The notes under the pieces were generated by a model. That model made no database searches and was not told where the DNA came from. It saw only the letters and a list, made by a program, of their open reading frames with translations. Shown here one piece after another: positions 7,717-17,153 of a DNA stretch of 64,000 bases. The translations under genes and the position numbers were made by a program. Position 1 is the first letter of the stretch. Each line of letters starts with the position of its first letter. The DNA is from Sandarakinorhabdus sp. (GTDB taxonomy: Bacteria > Pseudomonadota > Alphaproteobacteria > Sphingomonadales > Sphingomonadaceae): NCBI GenBank assembly GCA_020692215.1, contig JAIMKW010000001.1, positions 124,001 to 188,000 of the forward strand. The letters are read 5' to 3'.

Positions 7717-8890
7717 GCCCCCAGACGGTTGGCGCCCAGTCCAACTGGGTGACATCGCTCGTATAGTGACGGGTAAAACGCCCAGCACGAAGCAAGGCGA
7801 ATACTGGGGAGGCGACATTCCGTTTGTGACACCTTCGGACATCAGCGACAGCCCTTGGCTCCGGCAAGTCGAGCGAACCCTATCTGCTGATGGCGCGAAA
7901 AGCTCATCAGTGGTTCCGGCTGGGACAGTCTTGTTTACCTGCATCGCATCAATTGGAAAATCCTGCATCACGAAGCAAGCGTCAGCTCTCAATCAACAAA
8001 TAAATGCCTGTGTCCCGGGGCCGGAAGTAGACTCTTATTTCCTTTACACTGCTCTCCAGGCGCGAGTGCAAGACATTATTGATCTGGCAGGCACAACCGC
8101 CGTTCCGATCATCAACAAGTCCACATTCTCGAAAATTAGCCTCGATATACCGCCCCTCGACGAGCAGCGGCGGATTGCCGAGGTGCTGTGCTCGGTGGAT
8201 GAGGCGATTGTTAATTACGAACAGGTTGTCACTCAGGCTAGATCAACGCTTAGTGCGTCGTTGGCTTATTACTTCTGTTCGAGCGGGGCAGAAACTTCGA
8301 ACTCCAATTTCACTCCACTTTCTGACCTGGTCTCACTGCAAAGCGGGTTCGCCTTCAAGAGCGAGGAGTATCAGAACGATGGGCATTTCTTGATCCGCAT
8401 TGGAAATGTTCAAGATGGTCAGATTGAGCTAAACAATCCAAAATTCGTTAAAATAGACGAAAGAACGCAGCCTTTTGAGCTTGCACGAGGGGACATTCTG
8501 ACCTCGCTGACCGGCAATATAGGAAGGGTGGCCCGGATTTCTGCCGCACATCTTCCAGCCGCATTGAACCAGCGGGTAGCCCGGATAGCGCCGAACATCA
8601 GAGCACCCATCCAGGCCGACTACCTCTACTTCGCTCTGCAGTCGCCACTCTTCAAGGATAGCTTGGTGAAAGAGAGCGGCGGAGCCGCTCAACAAAATGT
8701 TAGTCCGAAAGCTATTGGCCGCGTCAACATACCGCTGCCATCACTTGTGGAGCAACAGCGCATAAGTGAGCTTCTCCTGAGCGCAGAAAGCGTTGTTTCG
8801 CAGGGGGAATATTCGCTTGCGCAGCTCAACCAGCTAAAGGTCAATTTGATGTCCGACCTTCTTTCCGGTCATGTCCGGGTGCCTGCATGA
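7706..8890 (+). CDS. hsdS: Type I restriction-modification specificity subunit HsdS, second copy
   Basis: This 394-aa protein has the same architecture as the first HsdS: domain 1 (WRPVQLGDIARIVTGKTPS onward), central LDEQRRIAEVLCSVDEAI at about residue 150, domain 2 (FTPLSDLVSLQSGFAF onward, about 205-355), and the C-terminal conserved helix ending MSDLLSGHVRVPA. Both recognition domains differ from those of copy 1, so it should read a different DNA target. Domain 2 and its surroundings are visibly more AT-rich than hsdM or hsdR, suggesting a separate origin. Its 3' end overlaps hsdR in ATGA, so this copy is the one coupled to the nuclease gene. Whether both HsdS proteins join the complex is unknown. 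Confidence 0.92.
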   Translation: MLAEPPDGWRPVQLGDIARIVTGKTPSTKQGEYWGGDIPFVTPSDISDSPWLRQVERTLSADGAKSSSVVPAGTVLFTCIASIGKSCITKQASALNQQINACVPGPEVDSYFLYTALQARVQDIIDLAGTTAVPIINKSTFSKISLDIPPLDEQRRIAEVLCSVDEAIVNYEQVVTQARSTLSASLAYYFCSSGAETSNSNFTPLSDLVSLQSGFAFKSEEYQNDGHFLIRIGNVQDGQIELNNPKFVKIDERTQPFELARGDILTSLTGNIGRVARISAAHLPAALNQRVARIAPNIRAPIQADYLYFALQSPLFKDSLVKESGGAAQQNVSPKAIGRVNIPLPSLVEQQRISELLLSAESVVSQGEYSLAQLNQLKVNLMSDLLSGHVRVPA

Positions 8891-8905
8891 GCGAGTACCG
8901 CCTCG
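8847..8905 (+). repeat. Imperfect direct repeat: hsdS 3' end plus hsdR 5' end, copy 2
   Basis: This is the partner of 7605-7663 and lies at the real junction between the second hsdS and intact hsdR. Confidence 0.85.
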
Positions 8906-11900
8906 CCGAGAAGCCGGCGATGGACTATCTGGCCGCGCTGGGTTGGCAGCCGCTGTCATCGGAAACCGCCCTGGCGATGCGCGTGGAGGAAAACCGCGCT
9001 CTCCTGAAGCCCGTTCTGATCGACGCCATGCGCGCGTTGAACGGCATCGGCGCGGAGGATGCCGAGGCGATCTACAATGATCTCGCCACCCTGTCCGATA
9101 ATGAGGAGTGGCAGCGCAAGCTGCGCGGCGGTTACTCCCGCCGCCTGATCGGCGAGAGCCGCGACAGGCCGATTGCGCTGATCGACTTCAAGACGCCGGG
9201 CAACAACCGCTTTCATGTCGTGCGCCAGCTACGCGTCTCCGCCCAGCGCCCCCGCATTGCCGACAACGTGCTGTTCGTGAACGGCATCCCGCTGGTGGTG
9301 ATCGAGGCGAAATCGCCCTTAAAAACCACCGCCAAGGCCGAAGAAGCTTTCGAGCAGATCAAGCAATATGAGCGGGATATCCCCCGGCTGTTCTACCCCA
9401 ACGCCTTCAACATCGTGACGGACGGCATGGCGACCCTCTACGGCGCGACGGGCGCACCGTCCCAGTTCTACGCCCCCTGGCCGGACGCATGGCCCCGCCA
9501 CCGCGAGGATTTCCCCGACGATCTCGCCAGGGACCTGTGGTGCCTGTGCGAGCCATCGCGCCTGCTGGACCTGCTGGCCCATTTCATCGTGTTCGAAACG
9601 GACCCGGAGACAGGCCGGAAGATCAAGAAGATCGCCCGCTACCAGCAGTTCCGCGCCGTCAACAAGGCGGTGGAGCGCGTTGCGGCCGGCGAGCACCGCA
9701 AGGGCCTGATCTGGCACACACAGGGGTCGGGCAAGAGCCTGACCATGGTGTTCCTGGCGCTGAAACTGAAGACCCATCTTACGCTCGACGCGCCCAGCCT
9801 CACCAACCCCAACATCCTCGTGCTGACCGACCGGATCGATCTGGACGACCAGATCAGCAAGACCTTCGTCGCCTGCGGCCTGCCGAACCCGGCGCAATGC
9901 GGTTCTGTGTCCGCATCGCGCGAAGCGGTGAACCGGGGCGGCAACGGGCAAATTCTGCTGTCCACCATCTTCAAGTTCGCCGGATCGAAAGAGGCGATCC
10001 CGAACTCCGCCCACTGGATCGTGCTGGTGGATGAGTGCCACCGGACGCAGGAAAAGGACCTGGGCGCCTTCCTGCAGGCGACCCTGCCGGATGCGCATTT
10101 CTATGGCTTTACCGGCACGCCCATCAAATCGACCGACAAGGACACCTACGCCCGGTTCAGCATCGCGGGCGAAGGCTATCTCGACAAATACGGCATCGAT
10201 GATGCCGTGCGCGACGGCGCGACCGTGCCGATCCTGTATGAAGGCCGCAAAGCCGACTGGGCCATCAACGAGGCCGAGATCGACATCCTGTTCGACCGCT
10301 GGTTCGTGGACCTGGCCGACGACAAGCGCGACGAGCTGAAGCGCAAGGGGCTGACGCTGGCCACGATCGCCAAGCACCCCGAACGCATCCGCCTGATCGC
10401 GATGGACATCTGGGAGCATTTCAAGACCGTCTGCCAGCCGGACGGCTTCAAGGCCCAGATAGTTGCCGTGGATCGCGAGGCGGTGATCCTCTACCGGGCC
10501 GCGCTGTCCGCCGCAATCGCCGCCGATCTGGAGCGCGATGGAGTTGGGGCGGAGGAGGCGCAGGCGCGAGCCGACGCCATGATCGCCTGCGTCTATTCGA
10601 AGAGCCAGGAAGACAACAAGCCGAGCGAGAACGCCGACGTGGTGGCGCTGCGGGCAGAGCTTGAAGCGCATTATCTGGACGACACGACCGAGAAGGACGT
10701 GAAGAAGCGGTTCAAGGCCTTCGGGCAGCAGCCGAGCTTCCTGATCGTGTGCGACAAGTTGCTGACCGGCTTCGACGCGCCGATCGAGCATGTCATGTAC
10801 CTCGACAAGCCGCTGAAGGAGCACAACCTCCTCCAGGCCATCGCCCGGACCAACCGCACCTGCACGATCAGGAAGCCGGACGGGGGCGAGATCGAAAAGC
10901 CCAACGGGCGGATCGTCGACTATATCGGGGTGACCAGCCATCTGGACGAGGCGCTGCAATCCTACCGATCCGAGGATGTCGAGAACGCGATGCGCGACAT
11001 CGCCATCCTGCGGAACGACCTGAAGGAAGCCCATGCCCGCTACCGCGCCCAGAAGCGCGCCATGGGGCTGGAGGGAATGGGCGAGAAGGCTGCCGCCTAT
11101 GCCGCCGCCAAGCTTGCCGCAGACGGGCGGGAGGATGAGTGGTTCGACCTCCAGCGGCTGACGCGGGCGTTCATCAAAGTCTATGCGGACCTGTCGCCCG
11201 ATCCCGCGATCCTCGACTTCACCGCTGAAGTGAAATGGGCCGCAGCATTCCTCCGCCTGGCGACGCAGGCGATCTCGAAAGACGAAAGCCTCGACCACCG
11301 CAGCTATTCGGCGAAAATCCGGGAGATGCTGGAACAGCATGTCCATGTGACCGGCCTGTCGACCACCATCCGCCTGCGCAATATCACCGACCCGAACTTC
11401 GCCGACGATTTCGCAACGGAGGGCAAGGCCGAGCCGGACCTGCAGGAAGCGTTCGTCCGCAAATCCGCAGAGCTTCGCCGGGTCACCCGCGAACTGGTGG
11501 ACAAGAACCCTGCGCAATATGGCCGCTTCTCGGAGCGGGTGCTGGAGATCATCCGGCGCTTCGAGGAAGGCCAGCTGGCGACCGCCGACGGTTTGCGCGA
11601 GTTCGAGGGACTGGCCAGCGACATTCGGGCCGAGCAGGGCGCGCACGAAGAGCTGGGGATGGATGAGAACGCGTTTTCGATCCTGCGCATCATCGAGGCC
11701 ATCGCGGCCGATGTCGGCCATAGCGTGCTGCAGACCGCAGCGATTGCCATCGGAGCCGTCTATTCCGACGCTGCCGCGACTCAGCCGGCGTTTGCGCACA
11801 TGGAGGCCTATCTGCGCACGTTGCGCCAGCAGGTCAGGCGCATCCTCACCCAACATGGCATCGGCCAAACCGCAACGATCCGCGAGAAGGTCGAGGAGTT

Positions 11901-11931
11901 CGCCATCCACGCTTATGGGGGCGGGCGCTGA
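8887..11931 (+). CDS. hsdR: Type I restriction endonuclease motor and nuclease subunit HsdR
   Basis: This 1,014-aa protein is the translocating, cleaving subunit. The N-terminal nuclease core shows D126 (IADNVLF) and E140-A-K142 (VVIEAKSP). The SF2 motor follows, with Walker A QGSGKS at about residue 282, DECH at about 382, TGTP at about 409, motif V KLLTGFDAP at about 625 and motif VI QAIARTNRT at about 650. The C-terminal helical region binds the methylase. Length and motif order are normal, and no frameshift is seen. It overlaps the second hsdS by 4 nt and the peptidase gene by 1 nt, so the operon continues downstream. Confidence 0.96.
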   Translation: MSEYRLAEKPAMDYLAALGWQPLSSETALAMRVEENRALLKPVLIDAMRALNGIGAEDAEAIYNDLATLSDNEEWQRKLRGGYSRRLIGESRDRPIALIDFKTPGNNRFHVVRQLRVSAQRPRIADNVLFVNGIPLVVIEAKSPLKTTAKAEEAFEQIKQYERDIPRLFYPNAFNIVTDGMATLYGATGAPSQFYAPWPDAWPRHREDFPDDLARDLWCLCEPSRLLDLLAHFIVFETDPETGRKIKKIARYQQFRAVNKAVERVAAGEHRKGLIWHTQGSGKSLTMVFLALKLKTHLTLDAPSLTNPNILVLTDRIDLDDQISKTFVACGLPNPAQCGSVSASREAVNRGGNGQILLSTIFKFAGSKEAIPNSAHWIVLVDECHRTQEKDLGAFLQATLPDAHFYGFTGTPIKSTDKDTYARFSIAGEGYLDKYGIDDAVRDGATVPILYEGRKADWAINEAEIDILFDRWFVDLADDKRDELKRKGLTLATIAKHPERIRLIAMDIWEHFKTVCQPDGFKAQIVAVDREAVILYRAALSAAIAADLERDGVGAEEAQARADAMIACVYSKSQEDNKPSENADVVALRAELEAHYLDDTTEKDVKKRFKAFGQQPSFLIVCDKLLTGFDAPIEHVMYLDKPLKEHNLLQAIARTNRTCTIRKPDGGEIEKPNGRIVDYIGVTSHLDEALQSYRSEDVENAMRDIAILRNDLKEAHARYRAQKRAMGLEGMGEKAAAYAAAKLAADGREDEWFDLQRLTRAFIKVYADLSPDPAILDFTAEVKWAAAFLRLATQAISKDESLDHRSYSAKIREMLEQHVHVTGLSTTIRLRNITDPNFADDFATEGKAEPDLQEAFVRKSAELRRVTRELVDKNPAQYGRFSERVLEIIRRFEEGQLATADGLREFEGLASDIRAEQGAHEELGMDENAFSILRIIEAIAADVGHSVLQTAAIAIGAVYSDAAATQPAFAHMEAYLRTLRQQVRRILTQHGIGQTATIREKVEEFAIHAYGGGR

Positions 11932-12665
11932 TGCCGACGTTGCAGGTAGGCCGGAAGGAAATACCCTACGAGCTTCGCCGCTCGGCAACGGCATCTGAGC
12001 GCCGGATCACCATCACGCCCGGCCATGTGGAGGTCATGGCCCTCACGAGCGACAATGACGGTGACATCGCGGGCTTCCTCAATCGCAAGCGGGCCTGGGT
12101 GCTCAATACGGTGCGCGAAATGGAGAGGGCGACGGCAGGCCGACATGCCGTGCCCCGCTTCATGACCGGCTCAAAAATCCCCTATCGCGGGCGGAACATG
12201 CCGCTGACGGTGCGGCGAACGGATGCCGAGCGGATCACGACCACCTACCGCAACGGCTTCATTGTAGACCTGCCCCATTGGGCCGGGGACGACGCCGATC
12301 AGCTGGTCTCACTGGAGCTGAAGCTGTGGCTGCAACAACGCGCCAGGCGGGACGTGCGGGAGATCGCGCGTGACTATGGAAAACGGTTCGGGCTGTCGCC
12401 CCGTTCGATCCGGGTAGTCGATCTTGAACATGGCTGGGGTTCATGCGGGCCAGAAGGCAACATCCTCATCAACTGGCATCTGATATTCGCACCGCGGAAG
12501 GTGCTGGAATATGTCGTGGTGCACGAGCTGGCACATCTCCGGCACCGGTCCCACGGGCCAGAATTTTGGGGTCTGATCGGCCAGCTAGCACCGGACTTTC
12601 AGACATCGAAGGCATGGATGGAACGACATCAGTCGGTTCTATCGGCTGACTTTCTGGCAGGATGA
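11931..12665 (+). CDS. YgjP-like (DUF45) zinc metallopeptidase
   Basis: The 244-aa product belongs to the YgjP/DUF45 group of M48-related metalloproteins. It has a zinc motif HELAH at about residues 197-201, followed by HRSHGPEFW with the third ligand region. The preceding GWGSC and INWHLIFAP are typical of the family. The start codon overlaps the hsdR stop by one base (TGATG), a sign of translational coupling. Such genes are often found beside hsdR; whether they control restriction by proteolysis is not established. No signal peptide is seen, so it should be cytoplasmic. Confidence 0.88.
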   Translation: MPTLQVGRKEIPYELRRSATASERRITITPGHVEVMALTSDNDGDIAGFLNRKRAWVLNTVREMERATAGRHAVPRFMTGSKIPYRGRNMPLTVRRTDAERITTTYRNGFIVDLPHWAGDDADQLVSLELKLWLQQRARRDVREIARDYGKRFGLSPRSIRVVDLEHGWGSCGPEGNILINWHLIFAPRKVLEYVVVHELAHLRHRSHGPEFWGLIGQLAPDFQTSKAWMERHQSVLSADFLAG

Positions 12666-12677
12666 TGGGGAAACGGC

Positions 12678-13400
12678 ATGGGCGCACCAGAACATTACAG
12701 CCAAGACCTTCCAGACCGCTGCTACCAGCTCATCACAAAGCTATGGGACACGGTCCAGGTGACCTTCAATGACGGCGAAGAGCATCTTGGCCCCATGACA
12801 ACAACCTTCCTGCTTGCGATGGCCAATCCCATCATCGTGTTGCCGATCGAAAGGATTGAAAGACACAGAGGAAAAGAGATCGCCGGCTACGTCAATGACA
12901 GGCCGCTCGACCACCATCTGGCCTTGGAGATTGATCGTGTTCTTGGTGCGCCAAGGTTCTCCCATTGCCCGTTTTTCGAACCAGGGCAGTGGCGCTTCAC
13001 GACGGTGCCGTTCAAGCACCAGAACTTCGCGCTGAGGTTTCCAGACGACGCACGGGACGCCTTGGACCGCCAAGAGGCACTTGAGCGGGCGGCTCAACTG
13101 CAGGCTTCAGAGTGGGCTGCTTGCCTGCGGAATGCTCTCGCCCATGGCGGCGTGAGCTATCTTGATGGTGACGGCTACGCGAGACAAGGCGTTCCGGTGG
13201 AAATGCTGGCCTTTGTTAGCGCAACTTATCCGAAGCATCCAATAGGGCACCCGCTTGCAGGATACCGAGATACCAGCAAGCCACCAGTTGAACTGAAAGT
13301 TCTTCGAATTACAGAGGCAGGGTTCTTCCGGTTCCTAGGACGGTGGGTCGATTGGCTCAAGGCATCAGGACTGTCGTCCTCACTTGCCAGAGCGGCCTGA
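12678..13400 (+). CDS. HEPN-like protein (pEK499_p136-type), putative RNase
   Basis: This 240-aa protein begins 12 bp after the peptidase gene on the same strand. The key feature is RNALAH at about residues 151-156, an R-x4-H motif of HEPN RNases, set in a WAACLRNALAHGG context that resembles the pEK499_p136 HEPN family from memory. The rest is largely helical with no membrane segment. HEPN RNases commonly act as toxins or abortive-infection effectors, so as the last gene of a type I operon it may respond to failed restriction. That coupling is inferred from position only. A clear antitoxin is not adjacent. Confidence 0.65.
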   Translation: MGAPEHYSQDLPDRCYQLITKLWDTVQVTFNDGEEHLGPMTTTFLLAMANPIIVLPIERIERHRGKEIAGYVNDRPLDHHLALEIDRVLGAPRFSHCPFFEPGQWRFTTVPFKHQNFALRFPDDARDALDRQEALERAAQLQASEWAACLRNALAHGGVSYLDGDGYARQGVPVEMLAFVSATYPKHPIGHPLAGYRDTSKPPVELKVLRITEAGFFRFLGRWVDWLKASGLSSSLARAA

Positions 13401-13803
13401 TCCATCTGAAACGTCTGTCATTGCCTCTCCAATTGAAGACGAACCATCTGGAAGGGGCAACAATCCTGTGATACAAGTGAGAAATTAGGCACCAAGAAAT
13501 AGCTGAAAAACTTATCTTTGTTGAGCCGGACGACCCCTCCCGTAGGGGTCACCAATGATTTCGGCTCTTCAGCCCTGACTTGGCGTTGCGGACTCCGGTT
13601 TTTTCCAAGTCCCCGAGTATGAATGGGGTTGGCTGGCCGAGCCCGAAAAATCAAGGGCAAGGCCCTGCGGCAGCCGCGCTTGGCGGAGCGACCAAGGCCG
13701 CAGCTGGGCAGCGCAATCTGCCGGCAGCCAGTGCCCAGTGGAAGCTGCGGTAACAGCCCCCGTGAAAGCTCTGCTGAAAGCCTTGCGCGGCCTTCGGCCG
13801 ATT
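13401..13803. other. Non-coding right flank of the defence island
   Basis: No supported gene is seen in these 403 bp. A stem-loop GACCCCT/AGGGGTC lies at 13532-13550 within longer inverted arms GAGCCG (13523-13528) and CGGCTC (13562-13567). Another hairpin, CGGCC-TTC-GGCCG, is at 13788-13800 by the 3' end of the leftward gene. Neither is followed by a T run, so neither is a convincing terminator. Composition shifts here from the moderate-GC accessory genes to high-GC DNA, suggesting the island edge. No integrase or tRNA is present. Confidence 0.5.
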
Positions 13804-16800
13804 TCAGGCCTTTGGGCTCTTCCCCTTGGGCCTTCGGGGCACTGTTGGCCGTTTCGGCTTCACGGGCTTTGCGTCAGGGGGTGGCGGCACGTCTTTCAGG
13901 CCTCCCATCAGGATCCACAGGCGCCGGCACCAGTCGTCCTTGCCGCCGGGATCATCGTCTCTGGGCGGCTTGCGCTTCGAGAAGACGGGCTTGGTGCGGT
14001 GGGCTTCGCGCCGCCATGGCAGGCCGCGGATCATGCCTTCGGCGATGAAGGTGAGCTGATAGTTGCCGGGCTGGTAGGTTTGGGAGAAGCGGCCGCCATA
14101 ATCGCCATCATCGGCTGCGCCATCCTGGCTTGCGCCATCGTCATGCAGATCGACAGTCCAGGCCTGCCCGCCCGGTGCCACCACCTCGACCCTGACCTTT
14201 GCCCCTTTCACGGGAAGACCGGCCTCGAACAGCGTGGCGTTCAGCCGGATATCCTGGCCGACATAGGTTGTCGCCGGGTCCACCCAGGGCTGCATGCGCA
14301 GGTTGGAGCCAGCGCCGATCGCAATTCCGTAGTCCACGGGCGTTTTCACCTTGCGGCACTTTTCCGGCAGGAAGCCTCCCGCCGAATCCTTGCCGCCCCC
14401 TTCCCTGCCAACCGGGCCCATGCAGACATAGCCATCGTGCACGACCACCGCAGTCCATTGCCCGGCGGTGCGCTTGGGATCGCCCGCCGGCACCCGCACT
14501 TCGATGAACCGTGCCGTCGGGCTGGCGCCGGCACGGATTGCGAATCCGGGTGGGGCGGCCATGTCCTTGATGATCTCGCCCATCGGGCTTTCGATGAAGA
14601 AGGGCAGTCGCTTCCCCTCGATATCGTAGAGCACCACCATGAAATTCACGTCGCCCGGCAGCAGATCGAACGTGTGCCTGTGTGTGGATCCTGCCGTGAT
14701 GGTCCAGAACGGATCTGAAAGCTGCTGGAGGCTGGCGGTCTCCATGAAGATCTGGGTGAAATATTTTTCCAGGTTGAACCAGGTCTTGCCGGTGAGGTCG
14801 GATGCGCCCTCGTAGGAACCACCCGTTGCACTGGCCAGATCATCGAGCGCAGCCGCATCGATCTGGCCGGGCTGCCCCATCCCGATGGCATAGACTTTCA
14901 CACCGGCAGGCGGCGACCAGGGATTGGTTGCGACAGGGTTCAGACTGGTGTCCCACATGCCCGGTGCATCGCGGCCGGTGATGGACAGCCAGGGCCCTGC
15001 CCCATTTTCCTGGAAGGCCACATTTTCCATGCCGTCGGTCAGCACCACCATCGCCTTCTTCAGGGCCGGCGGTGTGGCTGAAGGGTGCGGAACCGCAAGC
15101 GCCTCGGCGCCCAGGATGGCCCCGCCCGCGATGTTGGTGGCGGTGCCCGGCGTGAAGACGCCGGACGTCAGCGTTGCCAGCATCCCCGCGCGGTTGCCGT
15201 TCACCAGCGCCATGCCGAATTCGGTGGAGGGTGTTGTTTCATAGGCGATGATCGCGCAGCGGTCGTCGGCTGTGTCGCGCAGCATTTCCACCAGCAGTTG
15301 CGCGCCGGACAGCGCTGCTTCCATCTTGTTGCGGGTGCCGATCATGTCGGCCATCGAACCGGACCTGTCTAGCACGAGCGCAATATCGACCGGCACCGGA
15401 TCGAGAACCGCTGCGATCAGCGGGATGTCCCAGGATGTGGTCGCCGTGTTCGTGGCGTTGTGCCCGGTGATGACAAGGCGGGCCTCGCATGTGCGCACCG
15501 GCCCCTCGGCCAGAAAGCTGACCCCGACCGGCTCGGTGCGTGAGCCTGCGGGCCCCGGGGGGCAGGGGAACTGGGGCGGTATGGCATAGCTGCGTGTGGC
15601 CGGCGCGTCGGTGATGTCGCCGCCGGGAAGCACAAGGCCGAACAGCGCTGCATCGGCCGGGTTCGCTGGTGCCGGCGCCGGTTCGATCCGCGCTTCGAAG
15701 GTCAGCACATCATCCCCGATGTTGGTGACATCGCGCACCCGTGCCGTGCGGAAGCCGCGCTCCAGCCCGTTGTTCACCGGATCGCGGAAATCGAGCGGTG
15801 TGAGCGCCACGGGTGCGATCGCGGCGTTGGGGATGCAGCCCGCGCCCGACAGCCCTACCGTTCGGTTCTGGGCGCCTCCTCCAATGGGGACCACTGTGAT
15901 CGTCTGCCCCGGCGACGCACCATCCAGCAGGGGCGTGAAGCGCACCTGCCGCGGGCCGGAGTTTGCGCCGGGGGCCAACACCAGCCCCGGCAGCGGATCC
16001 CAATCGAAATGCGAGCCCGGCTGCTCGTTGGCAATGCTGATCGAGACTGTCACCTCGCCGATGTTGGTGACGGTGAAGGTCTGCGTTGTCTGGGTGCCCA
16101 CCGCACGGGTTCCGAACGCGATGAAGGAGGGGGATACGCTGATCTGTGCGGTGGCGGTGCGCGCGTCTCCGGTGCAGGCGATATGGTCGTCGCCCTGGGC
16201 CGGATTGCGCGTGATTGCGAGATCCCGGTTGATATTGTTGCCCACCGCCGCCGGCGCGAAGACGATGGCGAAATCGATCTCGTCGCCCGGGTCCAGCTGC
16301 ACCGGCAGCTGGCCGCGGGCTGCCGCTGTCAGCGCGTAGGGGGGGTTGTCGGCAATGGTCTGGATGGTGATGCAGTCTGTTCCTCCGTTGCGGATGGTGA
16401 CCGTGCGCGTGGTTGTGGCAAGCGCCGGGTTGGCGCCCCCCAGAACCGCTTCGCCGAAATCGACCGTGCCGCCCACCACGGTGCAGCTTCCGGTCGGCCG
16501 TGGCGCGGCCGTCTGGTCTGGCCCCAGCCCCGAATTGGGGTGATGGATGATGATCTGCGAGGCCGTGATCTCGCCGCCCGGAACCGCGGTGACGTTGGAC
16601 AGAACCAAAGGGCCGGACAGAAGCAGAGCGCCGCTATCGGTTCGCCACATGGCGATATTGGCGAACTCGTTGGGGTTGACCCCGTCGGTCGGCGCCGAGA
16701 CGACGGCGAGCATCTTGTTGCCCTTGCTGAGATGCACCGCCGGCAGGCCGATCGAATTGCTGACATTGGCCTGAGTCAGGATCGTGACGAGGCCGGGCGT

Positions 16801-17067
16801 GGTCCCCGTTGCCGTGATATCGAGCGCGAACACCGTGCGCGTGCTGAACCCGACGCTTTCCTGGATCACCATCAGCAGCGCACGGCTGTTTTCGATCGCG
16901 ATGTGCCGGACATCGCCGGTGACCGTTATGCCGTTGGGGAAAGCACTGTGTTCGACAAAGGCGCTGGTGGCGCCATTGCGGGTGATGGTGAGATTGCCGG
17001 CGTTGAAGTTGCCGTTTGCCCAGTTGGCATTGTCGAACGTGCCGTTGGAAAGTGTGAGGCAGGCCAT
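13804..17067 (-). CDS. Large von Willebrand factor A protein with ASH/choice-of-anchor-like domains
   Basis: This protein of 1,087 aa starts at an ATG with GGGGGAA upstream. Residues 1-200 form a beta-rich region with no clear family. About 200-535 hold immunoglobulin-like repeats of the choice-of-anchor D/ASH kind (VDFGEAVLGG, IAFGTRAVGTQTTQTFTVTN, VTNIGDDVLTF). A vWA domain starts at about 560 with a complete MIDAS: DRSGS, the threonine in GTATNIAGG and the aspartate in VVLTDGMENV. A further beta domain (GQDIRLNATLFEAG to HDDGASQDG) and a basic Pro/Lys-rich tail follow. There is no obvious N-terminal signal peptide or membrane anchor, odd for such a surface-type architecture; export by another route or cytoplasmic action is possible. 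Function is unknown; metal-dependent binding is expected. Confidence 0.8.
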   Translation of the reverse strand: MACLTLSNGTFDNANWANGNFNAGNLTITRNGATSAFVEHSAFPNGITVTGDVRHIAIENSRALLMVIQESVGFSTRTVFALDITATGTTPGLVTILTQANVSNSIGLPAVHLSKGNKMLAVVSAPTDGVNPNEFANIAMWRTDSGALLLSGPLVLSNVTAVPGGEITASQIIIHHPNSGLGPDQTAAPRPTGSCTVVGGTVDFGEAVLGGANPALATTTRTVTIRNGGTDCITIQTIADNPPYALTAAARGQLPVQLDPGDEIDFAIVFAPAAVGNNINRDLAITRNPAQGDDHIACTGDARTATAQISVSPSFIAFGTRAVGTQTTQTFTVTNIGEVTVSISIANEQPGSHFDWDPLPGLVLAPGANSGPRQVRFTPLLDGASPGQTITVVPIGGGAQNRTVGLSGAGCIPNAAIAPVALTPLDFRDPVNNGLERGFRTARVRDVTNIGDDVLTFEARIEPAPAPANPADAALFGLVLPGGDITDAPATRSYAIPPQFPCPPGPAGSRTEPVGVSFLAEGPVRTCEARLVITGHNATNTATTSWDIPLIAAVLDPVPVDIALVLDRSGSMADMIGTRNKMEAALSGAQLLVEMLRDTADDRCAIIAYETTPSTEFGMALVNGNRAGMLATLTSGVFTPGTATNIAGGAILGAEALAVPHPSATPPALKKAMVVLTDGMENVAFQENGAGPWLSITGRDAPGMWDTSLNPVATNPWSPPAGVKVYAIGMGQPGQIDAAALDDLASATGGSYEGASDLTGKTWFNLEKYFTQIFMETASLQQLSDPFWTITAGSTHRHTFDLLPGDVNFMVVLYDIEGKRLPFFIESPMGEIIKDMAAPPGFAIRAGASPTARFIEVRVPAGDPKRTAGQWTAVVVHDGYVCMGPVGREGGGKDSAGGFLPEKCRKVKTPVDYGIAIGAGSNLRMQPWVDPATTYVGQDIRLNATLFEAGLPVKGAKVRVEVVAPGGQAWTVDLHDDGASQDGAADDGDYGGRFSQTYQPGNYQLTFIAEGMIRGLPWRREAHRTKPVFSKRKPPRDDDPGGKDDWCRRLWILMGGLKDVPPPPDAKPVKPKRPTVPRRPKGKSPKA

Positions 17068-17153
17068 CGCTTGTTCCCCCGCCCATGAGTCCCCTCATGG
17101 GAAAGATCGCCCGTCCGGCGTTGTCGCCATTGCAGGGCAAGGAGTGCGAATCC

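Noticed and set aside
9319..11994. An 891-codon open frame on the minus strand across hsdR
   Set aside because: It lies fully within and opposite to hsdR, has no recognisable domain, and results from high-GC codon use that depletes stops in other frames.
13523..13567. Nested inverted repeats as a terminator or attachment site
   Set aside because: No T run follows the stem, no integrase is nearby and no matching left-hand copy is visible.
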